DNA of 64,000 nucleotides from Erythrobacter sp. Alg231-14 (GTDB lineage Bacteria; Pseudomonadota; Alphaproteobacteria; Sphingomonadales; Sphingomonadaceae): NCBI RefSeq assembly GCF_900149685.1, contig NZ_LT702999.1, positions 1,488,001 through 1,552,000 of the forward strand. The letters run 5' to 3'. Of this stretch, positions 36,077-44,845 are shown piece by piece. Under the pieces are notes generated by a model. It was not told where the DNA came from and did no database searches. It saw only the letters and a program-made list of their open reading frames with translations. The stretch's first letter is position 1, and each line of letters begins with the position of its first letter. The translations under genes and the position numbers were made by a program.

Positions 36077-37249
36077 ATGGCATTCGATCCAATCGCCGCA
36101 ACCGATGCGCATATGAGCGCTTTGAGCGCAGCCGAACTTGCGCTTTCACGCGATTACACGACGGGCAATCACTGGCTGATTTTGGGCGGGCTCATTGTCT
36201 CTGCCATCGTCACTTGGATTATTGTGAGGACGGGTGTTCTGGACAAGGTCTTTGGCCTGCTCTCTGACCGTTGGAGCAACGGGCGGGTGTATGTTGTGGC
36301 CGCCGTCTTCACGATTGTCGATGCGCTGCTCTTGCTGCCCTATTCCATCTACACCGATTGGTCTCGAGAAAGCGCTTATGGCCGCACCAGCCAACCGCTT
36401 GCCGATTACCTCACACAAAGCGCAATGGGCCTTGCGCTATCCGCCATCTTAGGCGGGCTCTTTTTCATCGGCCTCTATTTCCTTCTGCGCCGCGCGGGCC
36501 AGTTGTGGTGGATTTGGGCCGGCGGGTTGGTCGCTTCCACTGCAGCGCTCACTCTGCTGCTCTCCCCCACTTTGATTGAGCCGCTCTTCAACGACTATAC
36601 GCCAATTCCCGAAGGTGAAGTCCGCGACGCTGTGTTGGTCATGGCGGAAGAGGCAGGCATCCCCGAAGACCGTATTTTCGTTTTTGATGGATCACGCCAA
36701 TCAAACAATTTTACTGCCAATGTTTCTGGGATCGGCGGATCCGCCCGCATCGCCATGTCCGATGTCGCATTGGATGAGGCGTCTTTGGACGAAGTTCGCG
36801 CGGTGACGGGTCACGAAATTGGGCACTATGTTTTGGGCCATGTTTGGTGGTTGATCGGGGTGATTTCGACCTTGTCGATCGCGGTCTTTTTCCTGACCGA
36901 CAAAACCTACCCATTGTTCGCCCGCCTCTTTGGCAGCACGGCGGCGATCTCTGACCCACGCGGGATCCCCGTCCTCATTTTTGGCGTCGGTCTGTTTTTC
37001 ACACTCGCACAGCCATTGTTGAACACGATTGTGCGCCACAATGAGCGCGCCGCCGATTCCTATTCGCTTGAAACCGTTGGCCTGCCTGATGCCTTGTCAG
37101 AAGCTTTGGTGAAAACGGCGGAGTACCGCTATCCTTTGGCGGGCCCCGTTGAGGAAGCTTTGTTCTACACCCATCCATCGGTGCGCAACCGGGTGCTGAC
37201 CGCGATGGAGTGGAAAGCCGAGCAGGAGCCCGCTACGCCTGCCGAATGA
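36077..37249 (+). CDS. M48-family membrane metallopeptidase (Ste24/CAAX protease 1-like)
   Basis: 390 residues with about six transmembrane helices. The zinc motif HEIGHYVLGH (around residue 250) and a downstream glutamate region NERAADSYSLETVG match M48A Ste24-like peptidases. In bacteria these are thought to degrade or process membrane proteins; CAAX proteins are not expected. The AGAGGGG site lies well before the ATG. Its stop overlaps the nth start (ATGA). Confidence 0.9.
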   Translation: MAFDPIAATDAHMSALSAAELALSRDYTTGNHWLILGGLIVSAIVTWIIVRTGVLDKVFGLLSDRWSNGRVYVVAAVFTIVDALLLLPYSIYTDWSRESAYGRTSQPLADYLTQSAMGLALSAILGGLFFIGLYFLLRRAGQLWWIWAGGLVASTAALTLLLSPTLIEPLFNDYTPIPEGEVRDAVLVMAEEAGIPEDRIFVFDGSRQSNNFTANVSGIGGSARIAMSDVALDEASLDEVRAVTGHEIGHYVLGHVWWLIGVISTLSIAVFFLTDKTYPLFARLFGSTAAISDPRGIPVLIFGVGLFFTLAQPLLNTIVRHNERAADSYSLETVGLPDALSEALVKTAEYRYPLAGPVEEALFYTHPSVRNRVLTAMEWKAEQEPATPAE

Positions 37250-37887
37250 CAAAAGACCAAATCTTCGAATTTTTCCGCCGATTGGCAGAGGACAATCCAG
37301 AGCCTGAGACGGAGCTGGAATATGGCAACGCCTATCAATTGACGGTGGCGGTAGCGCTGTCCGCGCAGGCGACCGATGTGGGCGTAAACAAGGCAACCCG
37401 CGCGCTGTTTGCAAAGGTGGAGACGCCGCAGCAGATGCTGGATTTGGGGCTTGAGGGGTTGGTGGAGCACATCAAGACGATCGGCCTGTTCAATTCCAAG
37501 GCGAAGAATGTGATCGCGCTCTCGCAATTGCTGATCGACGAATATGGCGGGGAAGTGCCCGGCACCCGCGAAGACCTCGTGCGCCTACCGGGAGTGGGGC
37601 GCAAAACGGCGAATGTCGTGCTCAATTGCTGGTTCAAGCAAGAGACCTTTGCGGTCGACACCCATATCCTGCGCGTGGGCAACCGCACAGGTCTGGCCAA
37701 GGGTAAAACGCCCGATCACGTTGAGGCAAAACTGGAAAAGCGCGTGCCGCAACCGTTCCGCCTGCACGCGCATCACTGGCTGATCCTGCATGGACGATAC
37801 GTCTGCAAAGCGCGCACGCCAGAATGCTGGCGCTGCGGTCAGGTGGATTTGTGCAGTTTCAAGAAGAAGGTGACTGAAAAAAAATAA
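37246..37887 (+). CDS. nth: Endonuclease III
   Basis: 213 residues. Helix-hairpin-helix LPGVGRKTANVVL with the catalytic Lys, VDTHILRVGNRTGL with the catalytic Asp, and the iron-sulfur loop with cysteines in CKARTPECWRCGQVDLC. It removes oxidised pyrimidines and nicks the abasic site. The start ATG overlaps the M48 protease stop by four bases. Confidence 0.97.
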   Translation: MTKDQIFEFFRRLAEDNPEPETELEYGNAYQLTVAVALSAQATDVGVNKATRALFAKVETPQQMLDLGLEGLVEHIKTIGLFNSKAKNVIALSQLLIDEYGGEVPGTREDLVRLPGVGRKTANVVLNCWFKQETFAVDTHILRVGNRTGLAKGKTPDHVEAKLEKRVPQPFRLHAHHWLILHGRYVCKARTPECWRCGQVDLCSFKKKVTEKK

Positions 37888-37946
37888 AACAACTTTTGAC
37901 GTATACTGCTACGCTTCTCTGACTATCTGTGTTCGAGGGGTTTTTT

Positions 37947-38492
37947 ATGACTGGGGCGAATAGTGTGAAAGATTTTGGAGGAGTTATAGCAGGTTTCGCT
38001 ATAATGTTCTTCTTTGCGACGTTAGGTATCGCCCTACTCTATGGTGCCGCTGAGCTTAGTGTTTGGGCGCTAGAATGGGCGTCAAGCTTGTTCGGGATCG
38101 CGTTTCTAACCTGCTTACTCGTCTTTCTTCCACTTTCGATCATTCCTCGGACCCGCGGGTTTTCAGGAAATGGTTTATACCTCACATCATACCTTTTCGG
38201 CGCCATCCTCTGGGTTCTGTCGATGGCTTTTGTCTATTTAGAATGGGGGCTTTTCCCTGTCATCCTCGGTCTAATTTTGGGTGGAGTTGGCGTCGTCCCG
38301 ATTGCCATGATTGCAACCATCGTTGAAGGGCAGTGGGCAATACTGGGAAATCTAGTCGTCTTGATTGGCCTAACTATCGGGCTGCGTATCTTTGGTTACT
38401 GGTTGATCGAAAAGGCAGCCGAACGCGCAATCCTTCTTGCAGATGCAGAAGCCAAGGAGAATCATGCCGCTCCTGCGCGACGTTTAGACTAG
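37947..38492 (+). CDS. Orphan membrane protein, AT-richer than its neighbours
   Basis: 181 residues with about five transmembrane helices and a short charged C-terminus. I recognise no family. GAGGGG sits 6 bases before ATG 37947; a GTG at 37929 is in frame but lacks such a site. It uses ATA, TTA, CTA and AGT codons more than flanking genes and its flanks are AT-rich, which hints at a separate origin. It is flanked by nth (same strand, 59 bases) and the convergent symporter gene (16 bases). Confidence 0.65.
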   Translation: MTGANSVKDFGGVIAGFAIMFFFATLGIALLYGAAELSVWALEWASSLFGIAFLTCLLVFLPLSIIPRTRGFSGNGLYLTSYLFGAILWVLSMAFVYLEWGLFPVILGLILGGVGVVPIAMIATIVEGQWAILGNLVVLIGLTIGLRIFGYWLIEKAAERAILLADAEAKENHAAPARRLD

Positions 38493-38508
38493 TTCTGCTA
38501 GTCTCATC

Positions 38509-39744
38509 TCAAACATCATCCGCGGAGATCATCTCCGCCTCATCAATTTCACCCGTCAGCGCCGCCACCGTCGTCGCCACGGCCGCGTCGCCGCTGACAT
38601 TGGTCGTGGTGCGCATCATGTCCATGATCCGGTCAACACCGGCGACAAAGGCAATCGTTTCCAGCGGCACGCCAACCGCGCCAAACACCAGCGCCATCAT
38701 GATCAGGCCCGCGCCCGGAATGCCCGCTGCACCCACGGCTCCCAATGTGCCGAGCACCGAGATCAGCAGGTAATCGCCCCAGCTCAAATCCACGCCAAAA
38801 ATCTGCGCGCCGAACAATGTCGCAAGGCCCAGATACATCGCGGTGCCGTTCATATTGATCGTCGCGCCCAATGACACAACGAAACTGGCAACGGAGTTCG
38901 ACACACCAAGGTTCCGCCGCACACAGCGCAGCGTCACAGGCAAAGTCGCGTTGGAACTGGCCGTGGAATAGCTCACCGCAATCGCGTCAATAATCCCGCG
39001 GAAGAAATCCACCACCGGCAGTTTGGCGATGAATTTGATCATCGAGGAATACATCACAAGGATGATCAGCAAGCAGCCAATATAATTGAGCGCCACCAGC
39101 TTACCCAGCGCCGCCAATGCATCGAGGCCCAGCGTGCCCGCAACCCACGCCATGAGCGCAAAGACGCCAAACGGGGTCAACTCCATGACGATCATGGTCA
39201 CTTTTTGCATGACCACGCTGCCGCTTTCGAAGATTTTGAGGACGGGTTCGCCCTCTTCCTTCGCCATCAAAATGCCGATCCCGATCAGCAAAGCAAAGAC
39301 GATAAGCGGCAAAACATTGACGTCAGCCATGACCTGAACCGGGCTTTGCGGGATCATGCCCATGATCATGTCTTGCCAAGTCGTATCGTTGGGCGGCGGT
39401 GTGGCCCCCTTTTGCAGCGACGTGGTATCCACCCCTGACCCTGGTTGAATCAAAGTGCCCAGACCAAGGCCCAGCCAAACCGCAATCTGGCCGCTGACGA
39501 CAAACAGCAAGAGCGCCCGCCAACCAACACTGCCCAATTTTCGCAGATCACCAATCGCCGCAACACCCGCAACGAGGCTGAAGAAAATCAGCGGCACGAC
39601 CAGCATTTTGATGAAGCCGATAAAGACGTCGCCAATGATTTTAATGCTAGCGGCCTCTGGCCCCCACAGGCGCCCGACAATGATGCCCAAGATGAGCGCG
39701 CCAATGACACGCTGCCACAGAGGAATTGCAAACCATGTTTTCAT
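38509..39744 (-). CDS. Dicarboxylate/amino acid:cation symporter
   Basis: 411 residues of the DctA/GltP (DAACS) family. The re-entrant loop SYSTASSNATLPVTLRC and the binding motif TINMNGTAMYLGLA, plus GLIMMALVFGAVGVPLE, identify it. It imports C4-dicarboxylates, glutamate or aspartate with sodium or protons through the inner membrane. ATG 39744 gives the usual N-terminus. It follows dapE by 31 bases and is probably the last gene of gst-nuclease-dapE-symporter. Confidence 0.93.
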   Translation of the reverse strand: MKTWFAIPLWQRVIGALILGIIVGRLWGPEAASIKIIGDVFIGFIKMLVVPLIFFSLVAGVAAIGDLRKLGSVGWRALLLFVVSGQIAVWLGLGLGTLIQPGSGVDTTSLQKGATPPPNDTTWQDMIMGMIPQSPVQVMADVNVLPLIVFALLIGIGILMAKEEGEPVLKIFESGSVVMQKVTMIVMELTPFGVFALMAWVAGTLGLDALAALGKLVALNYIGCLLIILVMYSSMIKFIAKLPVVDFFRGIIDAIAVSYSTASSNATLPVTLRCVRRNLGVSNSVASFVVSLGATINMNGTAMYLGLATLFGAQIFGVDLSWGDYLLISVLGTLGAVGAAGIPGAGLIMMALVFGAVGVPLETIAFVAGVDRIMDMMRTTTNVSGDAAVATTVAALTGEIDEAEMISADDV

Positions 39745-39775
39745 GTTCGGGCTTTCTTTGCGTTTGGCTTTGAGG

Positions 39776-40933
39776 TCAAACCTCGGTTTGGGTCGTATCC
39801 AGAGCGAGCGCACCAAGCGCCGCGCGTGTAAAAATCCGGGCTAGCGTATCGAGATCCGGCATAGCCACCGCTTCATCGCGTTTATGCATGGTCGCATTGC
39901 AAAGACCAAATTCAATCACGGGACAAACCGCGCGAAGGAACCGAGCATCCGACGTACCGCCGGTGGTGGATTGTTCCGGTTTGATCCCGGTTTCGGCTTC
40001 TACGGCGGCGGCCAGCATCTCTGAAAATGGGCCGGGCGCGGTTAGAAACGGTTCGCCGGAGATAATCGGCAGTGCCCGCCCGCCGTGTTTCTCTGCGATC
40101 GCTCCCACCCTTTCGGATAGGCTTGCGCCGGAATGCACGTCGTTAAAACGGATCGAGATGCGTGCCTTCGCCTGAGCAGGGATGACGTTGTGCGCGGTGT
40201 TGCCGACTTCCATATCGGTGATTTCAAGATTTGATGGCTGAAACCAATCGGTCCCTGTGTCGAGCACCAATTCATCAAGTTCCGCCAGCATGGTGACCAG
40301 TTTGGGGATCGGGTTGTCGGCCAAATGGGGATAGGCGACGTGGCCCTGTGTCCCATCAACAGTCAGCCAGATGTTGACCGATCCGCGACGACCGATCTTC
40401 ATCATATCGCCCAGCTGATTGACGCTGGTGGGTTCACCGACAAGGCACAGGTCAGGACAGAGCCCTTCGGCATTCATATAGTCGATCAGGGCGCGCGTGC
40501 CGTGGAGCGCGGGCCCTTCTTCGTCGCCGGTGATGATGAAACTGACGGTACCGGCGTCTTGCGGCACATCATGCATCGCCGCGACCATGCAAGCGATGGA
40601 GCCCTTCATATCGACCGCACCCCGGCCGTAGAGCAATTCACCCCGTTCGGTTGGTTCGAACGGATCGCTCACCCACCCGTCGCCCGGTGGGACGACGTCT
40701 AAGTGCCCGGCAAAGGCAAAGTGGCTTGATCCTTCTGGCCCGCGCCGGATGGCAAATAGGTTCTCCACCGGGGCCTCGTCCGTACCATCGGCACCTTCGC
40801 CGCGCCGAAACCGGTGAACATCAAAACCCAACGGCGTTAGCATAGCTTCCATCGCGTCAAACACGGGGCCTGTGGCCGGCGTCACGCTGGTTTCGGCGAT
40901 CAAACGCTTGGCGTAATCGAGGGCGACGCTCAT
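39776..40933 (-). CDS. dapE: Succinyl-diaminopimelate desuccinylase
   Basis: 385 residues, M20 family. Zinc ligands lie in FAGHLDVVPPGD, YGRGAVDMKGSIA and the catalytic TGDEEGPALHGT; the C-terminal FGLCNATMHKRDE supplies the last His. TTGGTSDARF is the DapE-specific motif. It releases succinate from succinyl-LL-diaminopimelate. The ATG overlaps the stop of the S1/P1 nuclease gene by four bases; an in-frame upstream stretch to 41089 is antisense-like and not used. Confidence 0.96.
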   Translation of the reverse strand: MSVALDYAKRLIAETSVTPATGPVFDAMEAMLTPLGFDVHRFRRGEGADGTDEAPVENLFAIRRGPEGSSHFAFAGHLDVVPPGDGWVSDPFEPTERGELLYGRGAVDMKGSIACMVAAMHDVPQDAGTVSFIITGDEEGPALHGTRALIDYMNAEGLCPDLCLVGEPTSVNQLGDMMKIGRRGSVNIWLTVDGTQGHVAYPHLADNPIPKLVTMLAELDELVLDTGTDWFQPSNLEITDMEVGNTAHNVIPAQAKARISIRFNDVHSGASLSERVGAIAEKHGGRALPIISGEPFLTAPGPFSEMLAAAVEAETGIKPEQSTTGGTSDARFLRAVCPVIEFGLCNATMHKRDEAVAMPDLDTLARIFTRAALGALALDTTQTEV

Positions 40934-41802
40934 CGTTGTGGCTCCGGCAAAGGCCCTGGCGCAAACGCAGATTCCAGCAAGTCTGCAATGCGCAGCCCCG
41001 CCTGTTGCACCCGCCGTTTGGCAATGGGTACACCGCGCACGATGTCGTCTTGGGTAAGCGCTGTCTCTCGCGGCAACTCGGTCCCGCACACATTCTCTGT
41101 GTCAAAGGCTGTGGGATAGATGAAATCGCGGCTGATCTCCCAACTTTCGCGGCCCCAGTCGGCAGCCTCGCCACCGCTCAATTCGCTGCGCTCGACCCTT
41201 GTGTAACGACGCACCACGGGATCGGCGGGGTCGCTAATCGCGCGCTCTGCCAACGGCCCATCCCAAATCCAATGCAAATTCAGCCCCGGTACGATGCCAT
41301 AATCAGTTTCCCGATCATTCCCGCCGCGATCATCCTTGTCGCCCGAATGCAGCGGCATGTGGATGTCGCCGGCAAAGTGGACCATGAACGCCAGTGCCTG
41401 CAACCGGACGTGATCGGGCAAGCTTTCGTCGGCAAGGATGCGGTGGTTGCGCTCAATCTGGGCGGTCACGCAATTGCCGCCAGAGCAATTGGCGCGCGGA
41501 TTGTAGGCCTCGCAAATGGGCGTCGTGCGGTAATGCCACGATGCGGTGTAGCCCCAGCGCCAGAACGATCGACGTATGCAATCGGGCCAAACACTCGCGT
41601 CTTCGATCGTTGAAAGGTCGCATTCAGGTGTGCCGATCAACGCTTCTGATCGCATCAAGCGGCGAATCTCCGCACGCGCTGCAGGTGAGACATTGGCCTC
41701 AGCAATTTGTGCCGTCTTTTGATGCGCGTAAAACCCCCAAGCACTAGCCGGAGCAGGCAGCAGCACCGCAACCGCGCATAGCGCCGCGACGAACGCCCTC
41801 AT
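40930..41802 (-). CDS. Secreted S1/P1-type nuclease
   Basis: 290 residues. Signal peptide cut after ASA leaves Trp22 as the mature N-terminus, which is the first zinc ligand in S1/P1 enzymes. Further ligands are in GFYAHQKTAQIAE, TASWHYRT, and MVHFAGDIHMPLHSGDKDDRGGN. These enzymes cut single-stranded DNA and RNA and remove 3'-phosphates. It should be periplasmic or secreted and may serve phosphate or nucleotide scavenging. ATGA overlaps link it to both gst and dapE. Confidence 0.92.
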   Translation of the reverse strand: MRAFVAALCAVAVLLPAPASAWGFYAHQKTAQIAEANVSPAARAEIRRLMRSEALIGTPECDLSTIEDASVWPDCIRRSFWRWGYTASWHYRTTPICEAYNPRANCSGGNCVTAQIERNHRILADESLPDHVRLQALAFMVHFAGDIHMPLHSGDKDDRGGNDRETDYGIVPGLNLHWIWDGPLAERAISDPADPVVRRYTRVERSELSGGEAADWGRESWEISRDFIYPTAFDTENVCGTELPRETALTQDDIVRGVPIAKRRVQQAGLRIADLLESAFAPGPLPEPQR

Positions 41803-42461
41803 GCGCCAACCGCCTCATACTGTTCGATCACCCATTCTTCACTTTCAGAAGAGGCAATCCACTCTTCCATCCACGTGTGTTCCCAAACCGCCTGCATATA
41901 ACTTTGCGCAAATCCGGGGACGCCGATGCCGTAGGTCAAAAAGCGCGATACGATGGGCGCGTAGAAAATGTCTGCTGCACCGAAAGTGCCGAACAGAAAC
42001 GGGCCGGCGCTGCCATGACGCGCGCGCGCCTCTGCCCAAAGGCCCAAGATGCGAACCACATCGGCGCGGGTTTGATCGGACACATTTTGAAGTTGAATCC
42101 GGCGACGCACATTCATCGGCATTTCACCGCGCAACGACATGTAGGATGAATGCATTTCAGCGACCATGGCCCGTGCCATGCCGCGCGCGCTTTCGTCTTT
42201 GGGCCAGAACCGGTCGCGGCCCACTTTATCGGCCAGGTATTCCAGGATCGCGAGGCTATCCCAGATGACATTGTCGCCATCCCATAGGATCGGAACCTTA
42301 CCGCTGGAGGGTTGGAAATCATCCGCTTCTTTGCGTTTTTCCCATTGTTCGCCCAGCATTGGGACCGTGATTTCTTCAAAGCTCAAACCGGATTGCTTCG
42401 CCGCCAGCCAACCGCGAAGCGACCAGCTTGAATAATTCTTGTTCCCGATAATCAGCTTCAT
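41799..42461 (-). CDS. Glutathione S-transferase family protein
   Basis: 220 residues. N-terminal thioredoxin-like domain starting MKLIIGNKNYSSWSLRGWLA, with the cis-Pro motif GKVPILWDG and DSLAILEYLAD, then an all-helical C-terminal domain. The active residue is probably a Ser in NYSSWS. The substrate is unknown. It heads the minus-strand run with the nuclease, dapE and the symporter. Confidence 0.9.
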   Translation of the reverse strand: MKLIIGNKNYSSWSLRGWLAAKQSGLSFEEITVPMLGEQWEKRKEADDFQPSSGKVPILWDGDNVIWDSLAILEYLADKVGRDRFWPKDESARGMARAMVAEMHSSYMSLRGEMPMNVRRRIQLQNVSDQTRADVVRILGLWAEARARHGSAGPFLFGTFGAADIFYAPIVSRFLTYGIGVPGFAQSYMQAVWEHTWMEEWIASSESEEWVIEQYEAVGA

Positions 42462-42608
42462 AAGAATGCGTCGCTCCACCTTGCGCCCCAAAACAATTGC
42501 TCGCGTGCATACGCCGCATTGGGGAATTTCTTCCGTCCTAGATATTCAGTGTTTCGCTGTCGAGGCTGAACGGGTTACGGTGTTGCATTCATTCCCGGAG
42601 AGTTCGGT

Positions 42609-43028
42609 ATGGCGTTGCCCCCTTTTCACCTTGCGTTCCCCGTCGACGACCTCGATGCGGCGCGGCATTTTTATGGCTCGGTCCTAGGATGCGCCGAGGG
42701 CCGCAGTTCCGAAGAGTGGATTGATTTTGATTTCCAAGGCCACCAAATCGTCGCGCATCTCGCCCCCGATCAGACCGGCGACCGGACGAGAAATCACGTC
42801 GATGGCCATGGCGTACCGGTGCCGCATTTCGGATTGGTTCTGTCGCCACGCCATTGGGCTGAATTGGCCGATCGATTGAAAGCGGCGGACACGCAATTTG
42901 TGATAGAGCCGACCACGCGGTTCAAAGGAAGGCCGGGCGAACAATCGACAATGTTCCTGCGCGATCCGGCGGGCAACGCGCTTGAATTCAAGGCTTTCGC
43001 AGATCCAGATCAACTCTTCGCCAAATGA
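42609..43028 (+). CDS. VOC-family protein (glyoxalase fold)
   Basis: 139 residues with two beta-alpha-beta-beta-beta modules: [23 protein letters not shown] and [19 protein letters not shown]...[15 protein letters not shown]. Metal ligands are likely His7, His (near 74) and Glu (near 128). VOC proteins include dioxygenases, isomerases and resistance proteins; the reaction cannot be deduced here. It stands 73 bases before the desaturase gene on the same strand. Confidence 0.88.
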   Translation: MALPPFHLAFPVDDLDAARHFYGSVLGCAEGRSSEEWIDFDFQGHQIVAHLAPDQTGDRTRNHVDGHGVPVPHFGLVLSPRHWAELADRLKAADTQFVIEPTTRFKGRPGEQSTMFLRDPAGNALEFKAFADPDQLFAK

Positions 43029-43101
43029 AATTTAATGACCTCTCGCTTTGTGAGAATGCGGCGTTATAGATTTCGTCGTCTTACATTTCAAAGAGGTGCG
43101 T

Positions 43102-44133
43102 GTGTCGCATTCTGAAGCAGCAACCCCCAAAAACCGCCCCAATCCCCGCACCTTGGCGAAGGACCTCAACTCTTACACTTCCCCCCATCGCGGGCGGAGC
43201 ATTTGGGAATTGGCCATCACGCTGGTTCCGTTTGTGATTGTGTTTGTTGTCATGCTTTTTGCGGTAGAGGCCGGATATTACATCGCCTTGGCCATGACAC
43301 CTGTGGCTGGCATGCTGCTTTTGCGGCTTTTCATTATTCAACATGATTGCGGCCACGGATCCTACTTTGCCAAGAAGTCGTGGAACCGTTGGGTTGGTCG
43401 GGCGATGGGCACACTCACCCTTACCCCGTATGATTGTTGGCAGCGTTCGCATGCTCTGCATCACGCCAATACGGGCAATTTGGACGCGCGCGGTTTTGGT
43501 GATGTGGACACGTTGACGGTCCGCGAATTTGCCGCGTTGAGTCGCACGAACAGATTTTTATATCGGCTGTATCGCCACCCCACCGTCTTGATGGGACTGG
43601 GCCCTGCCTATCTGTTCCTATTGCGGCATCGCCTTCCTATCGGTTTGATGCGCGAAGGGTGGAAATATTGGATGAGCGCAATGGGCACCAATCTTGTGAC
43701 GGCTACGATCCTTGGCGGATTGGTGTTTGGATTTGGCCTTTCCGCTACTTTGATCGTGTTCCTGCCGGTCTTGTTAACGGCGGCTTCGGTGGGCGTTTGG
43801 CTTTTCTATGTTCAACACCAATTTGAACACGCATATTGGGAACGCAAAAAGGAATGGACCTTCCACGAAGCGGCCATGGGCAGCAGTTCATACCTAGCCC
43901 TTCCCACGGTTTTCCGTTGGTTCACGGGCAATATCGGCATCCATCATATCCATCATCTGGCCAGTCGCATTCCATTTTACCGACTGCCTGATGTGTTGAA
44001 ATCCCACCCTGAATTGGCCGATTTCAATCGGCTTTCACCAATGGATGGATTGCGTTCAATGGTTCTTACTTTGTGGGATGAAGAGAGCGGTCGACTGGTG
44101 TCATTCCGCGAAGCAAAGCGGTTAGCCACTTAA
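43102..44133 (+). CDS. Membrane fatty acid desaturase
   Basis: 343 residues with four transmembrane helices and the three histidine boxes of the di-iron desaturases: HDCGHGS, HALHH and HHIHH, plus the extra FYVQHQFEHAYWE. It inserts a double bond in membrane lipid acyl chains, or hydroxylates a related substrate. Neither likely start is ATG: GTG 43102 (MSHSEAATP) has AAAGAGG at good spacing, while GTG 43096 lies directly against that site. It converges on engB with a gap of 28 bases. Confidence 0.93.
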   Translation: MSHSEAATPKNRPNPRTLAKDLNSYTSPHRGRSIWELAITLVPFVIVFVVMLFAVEAGYYIALAMTPVAGMLLLRLFIIQHDCGHGSYFAKKSWNRWVGRAMGTLTLTPYDCWQRSHALHHANTGNLDARGFGDVDTLTVREFAALSRTNRFLYRLYRHPTVLMGLGPAYLFLLRHRLPIGLMREGWKYWMSAMGTNLVTATILGGLVFGFGLSATLIVFLPVLLTAASVGVWLFYVQHQFEHAYWERKKEWTFHEAAMGSSSYLALPTVFRWFTGNIGIHHIHHLASRIPFYRLPDVLKSHPELADFNRLSPMDGLRSMVLTLWDEESGRLVSFREAKRLAT

Positions 44134-44161
44134 GCCCCAATTGGGCGCGGCCTATCCGGCG

Positions 44162-44845
44162 TTAAAGCGCGTTGTCACCCAACGCATCGATGATAATGGC
44201 TGCGCGCAACGCCTCGATACCCATGCCCTTTTCGCTGCTGGTAAGGTGCATTTCGGGAAAGGCGGCCGGGTGTTTTCGCGATTCCTCAGCTACCTGGTTC
44301 GCCACGCGTTCTAACTCCGATGCTTTGATCTTGTCCGTCTTGGTCAACACAATGCGATAGCCAACGGCGGCCTCGTCGAGCATCTTCATCATCTCGCGAT
44401 CGACCTCCTTTAGGCCATGACGGCTGTCGATCAGGACCAGATTGCGCGCGAGCACTTGCCGCCCTCGCAGATAGCTCTTCACAAGCTTTTTCCAACGATC
44501 GACCACCTTCACGGGTGCCTTGGCAAAACCGTATCCGGGCATGTCGACCAATCGCAATTGCAACGGATCGCCAACCTCAAAGAAGTTCAGCTCCTGTGTG
44601 CGTCCCGGTGTTACTGAGGCGCGCGCAATCGATTTACGACCCGTCAGAGCGTTCAAAAGCGAGCTTTTCCCGACATTGGACCGCCCGCAAAATGCGATCT
44701 CGGGCACTGTGGGTTCGGGCAAGAATTTTAATTGCGGCGCCGAAAGCAGGAAATCGACCCTCCCCGAAAACAGACGCGACGCAGCGCGCTCTCGGCGCTG
44801 CTGTTCGCGTTCTGCATCCTGCATGGCTGGGTCAGCTTCCGTCAC
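44162..44845 (-). CDS. engB: Ribosome biogenesis GTPase YsxC/EngB
   Basis: 227 residues. P-loop GRSNVGKSSLLNAL, G3 DMPGYGFAK and G4 TKTD identify the EngB/YihA family needed for 50S subunit assembly. The N-terminal 35 residues are charged and variable. Translation starts at GTG, which overlaps the yidC TGA (GTGA). It is the last gene of rpmH-rnpA-yidD-yidC-engB. Confidence 0.95.
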   Translation of the reverse strand: MTEADPAMQDAEREQQRRERAASRLFSGRVDFLLSAPQLKFLPEPTVPEIAFCGRSNVGKSSLLNALTGRKSIARASVTPGRTQELNFFEVGDPLQLRLVDMPGYGFAKAPVKVVDRWKKLVKSYLRGRQVLARNLVLIDSRHGLKEVDREMMKMLDEAAVGYRIVLTKTDKIKASELERVANQVAEESRKHPAAFPEMHLTSSEKGMGIEALRAAIIIDALGDNAL

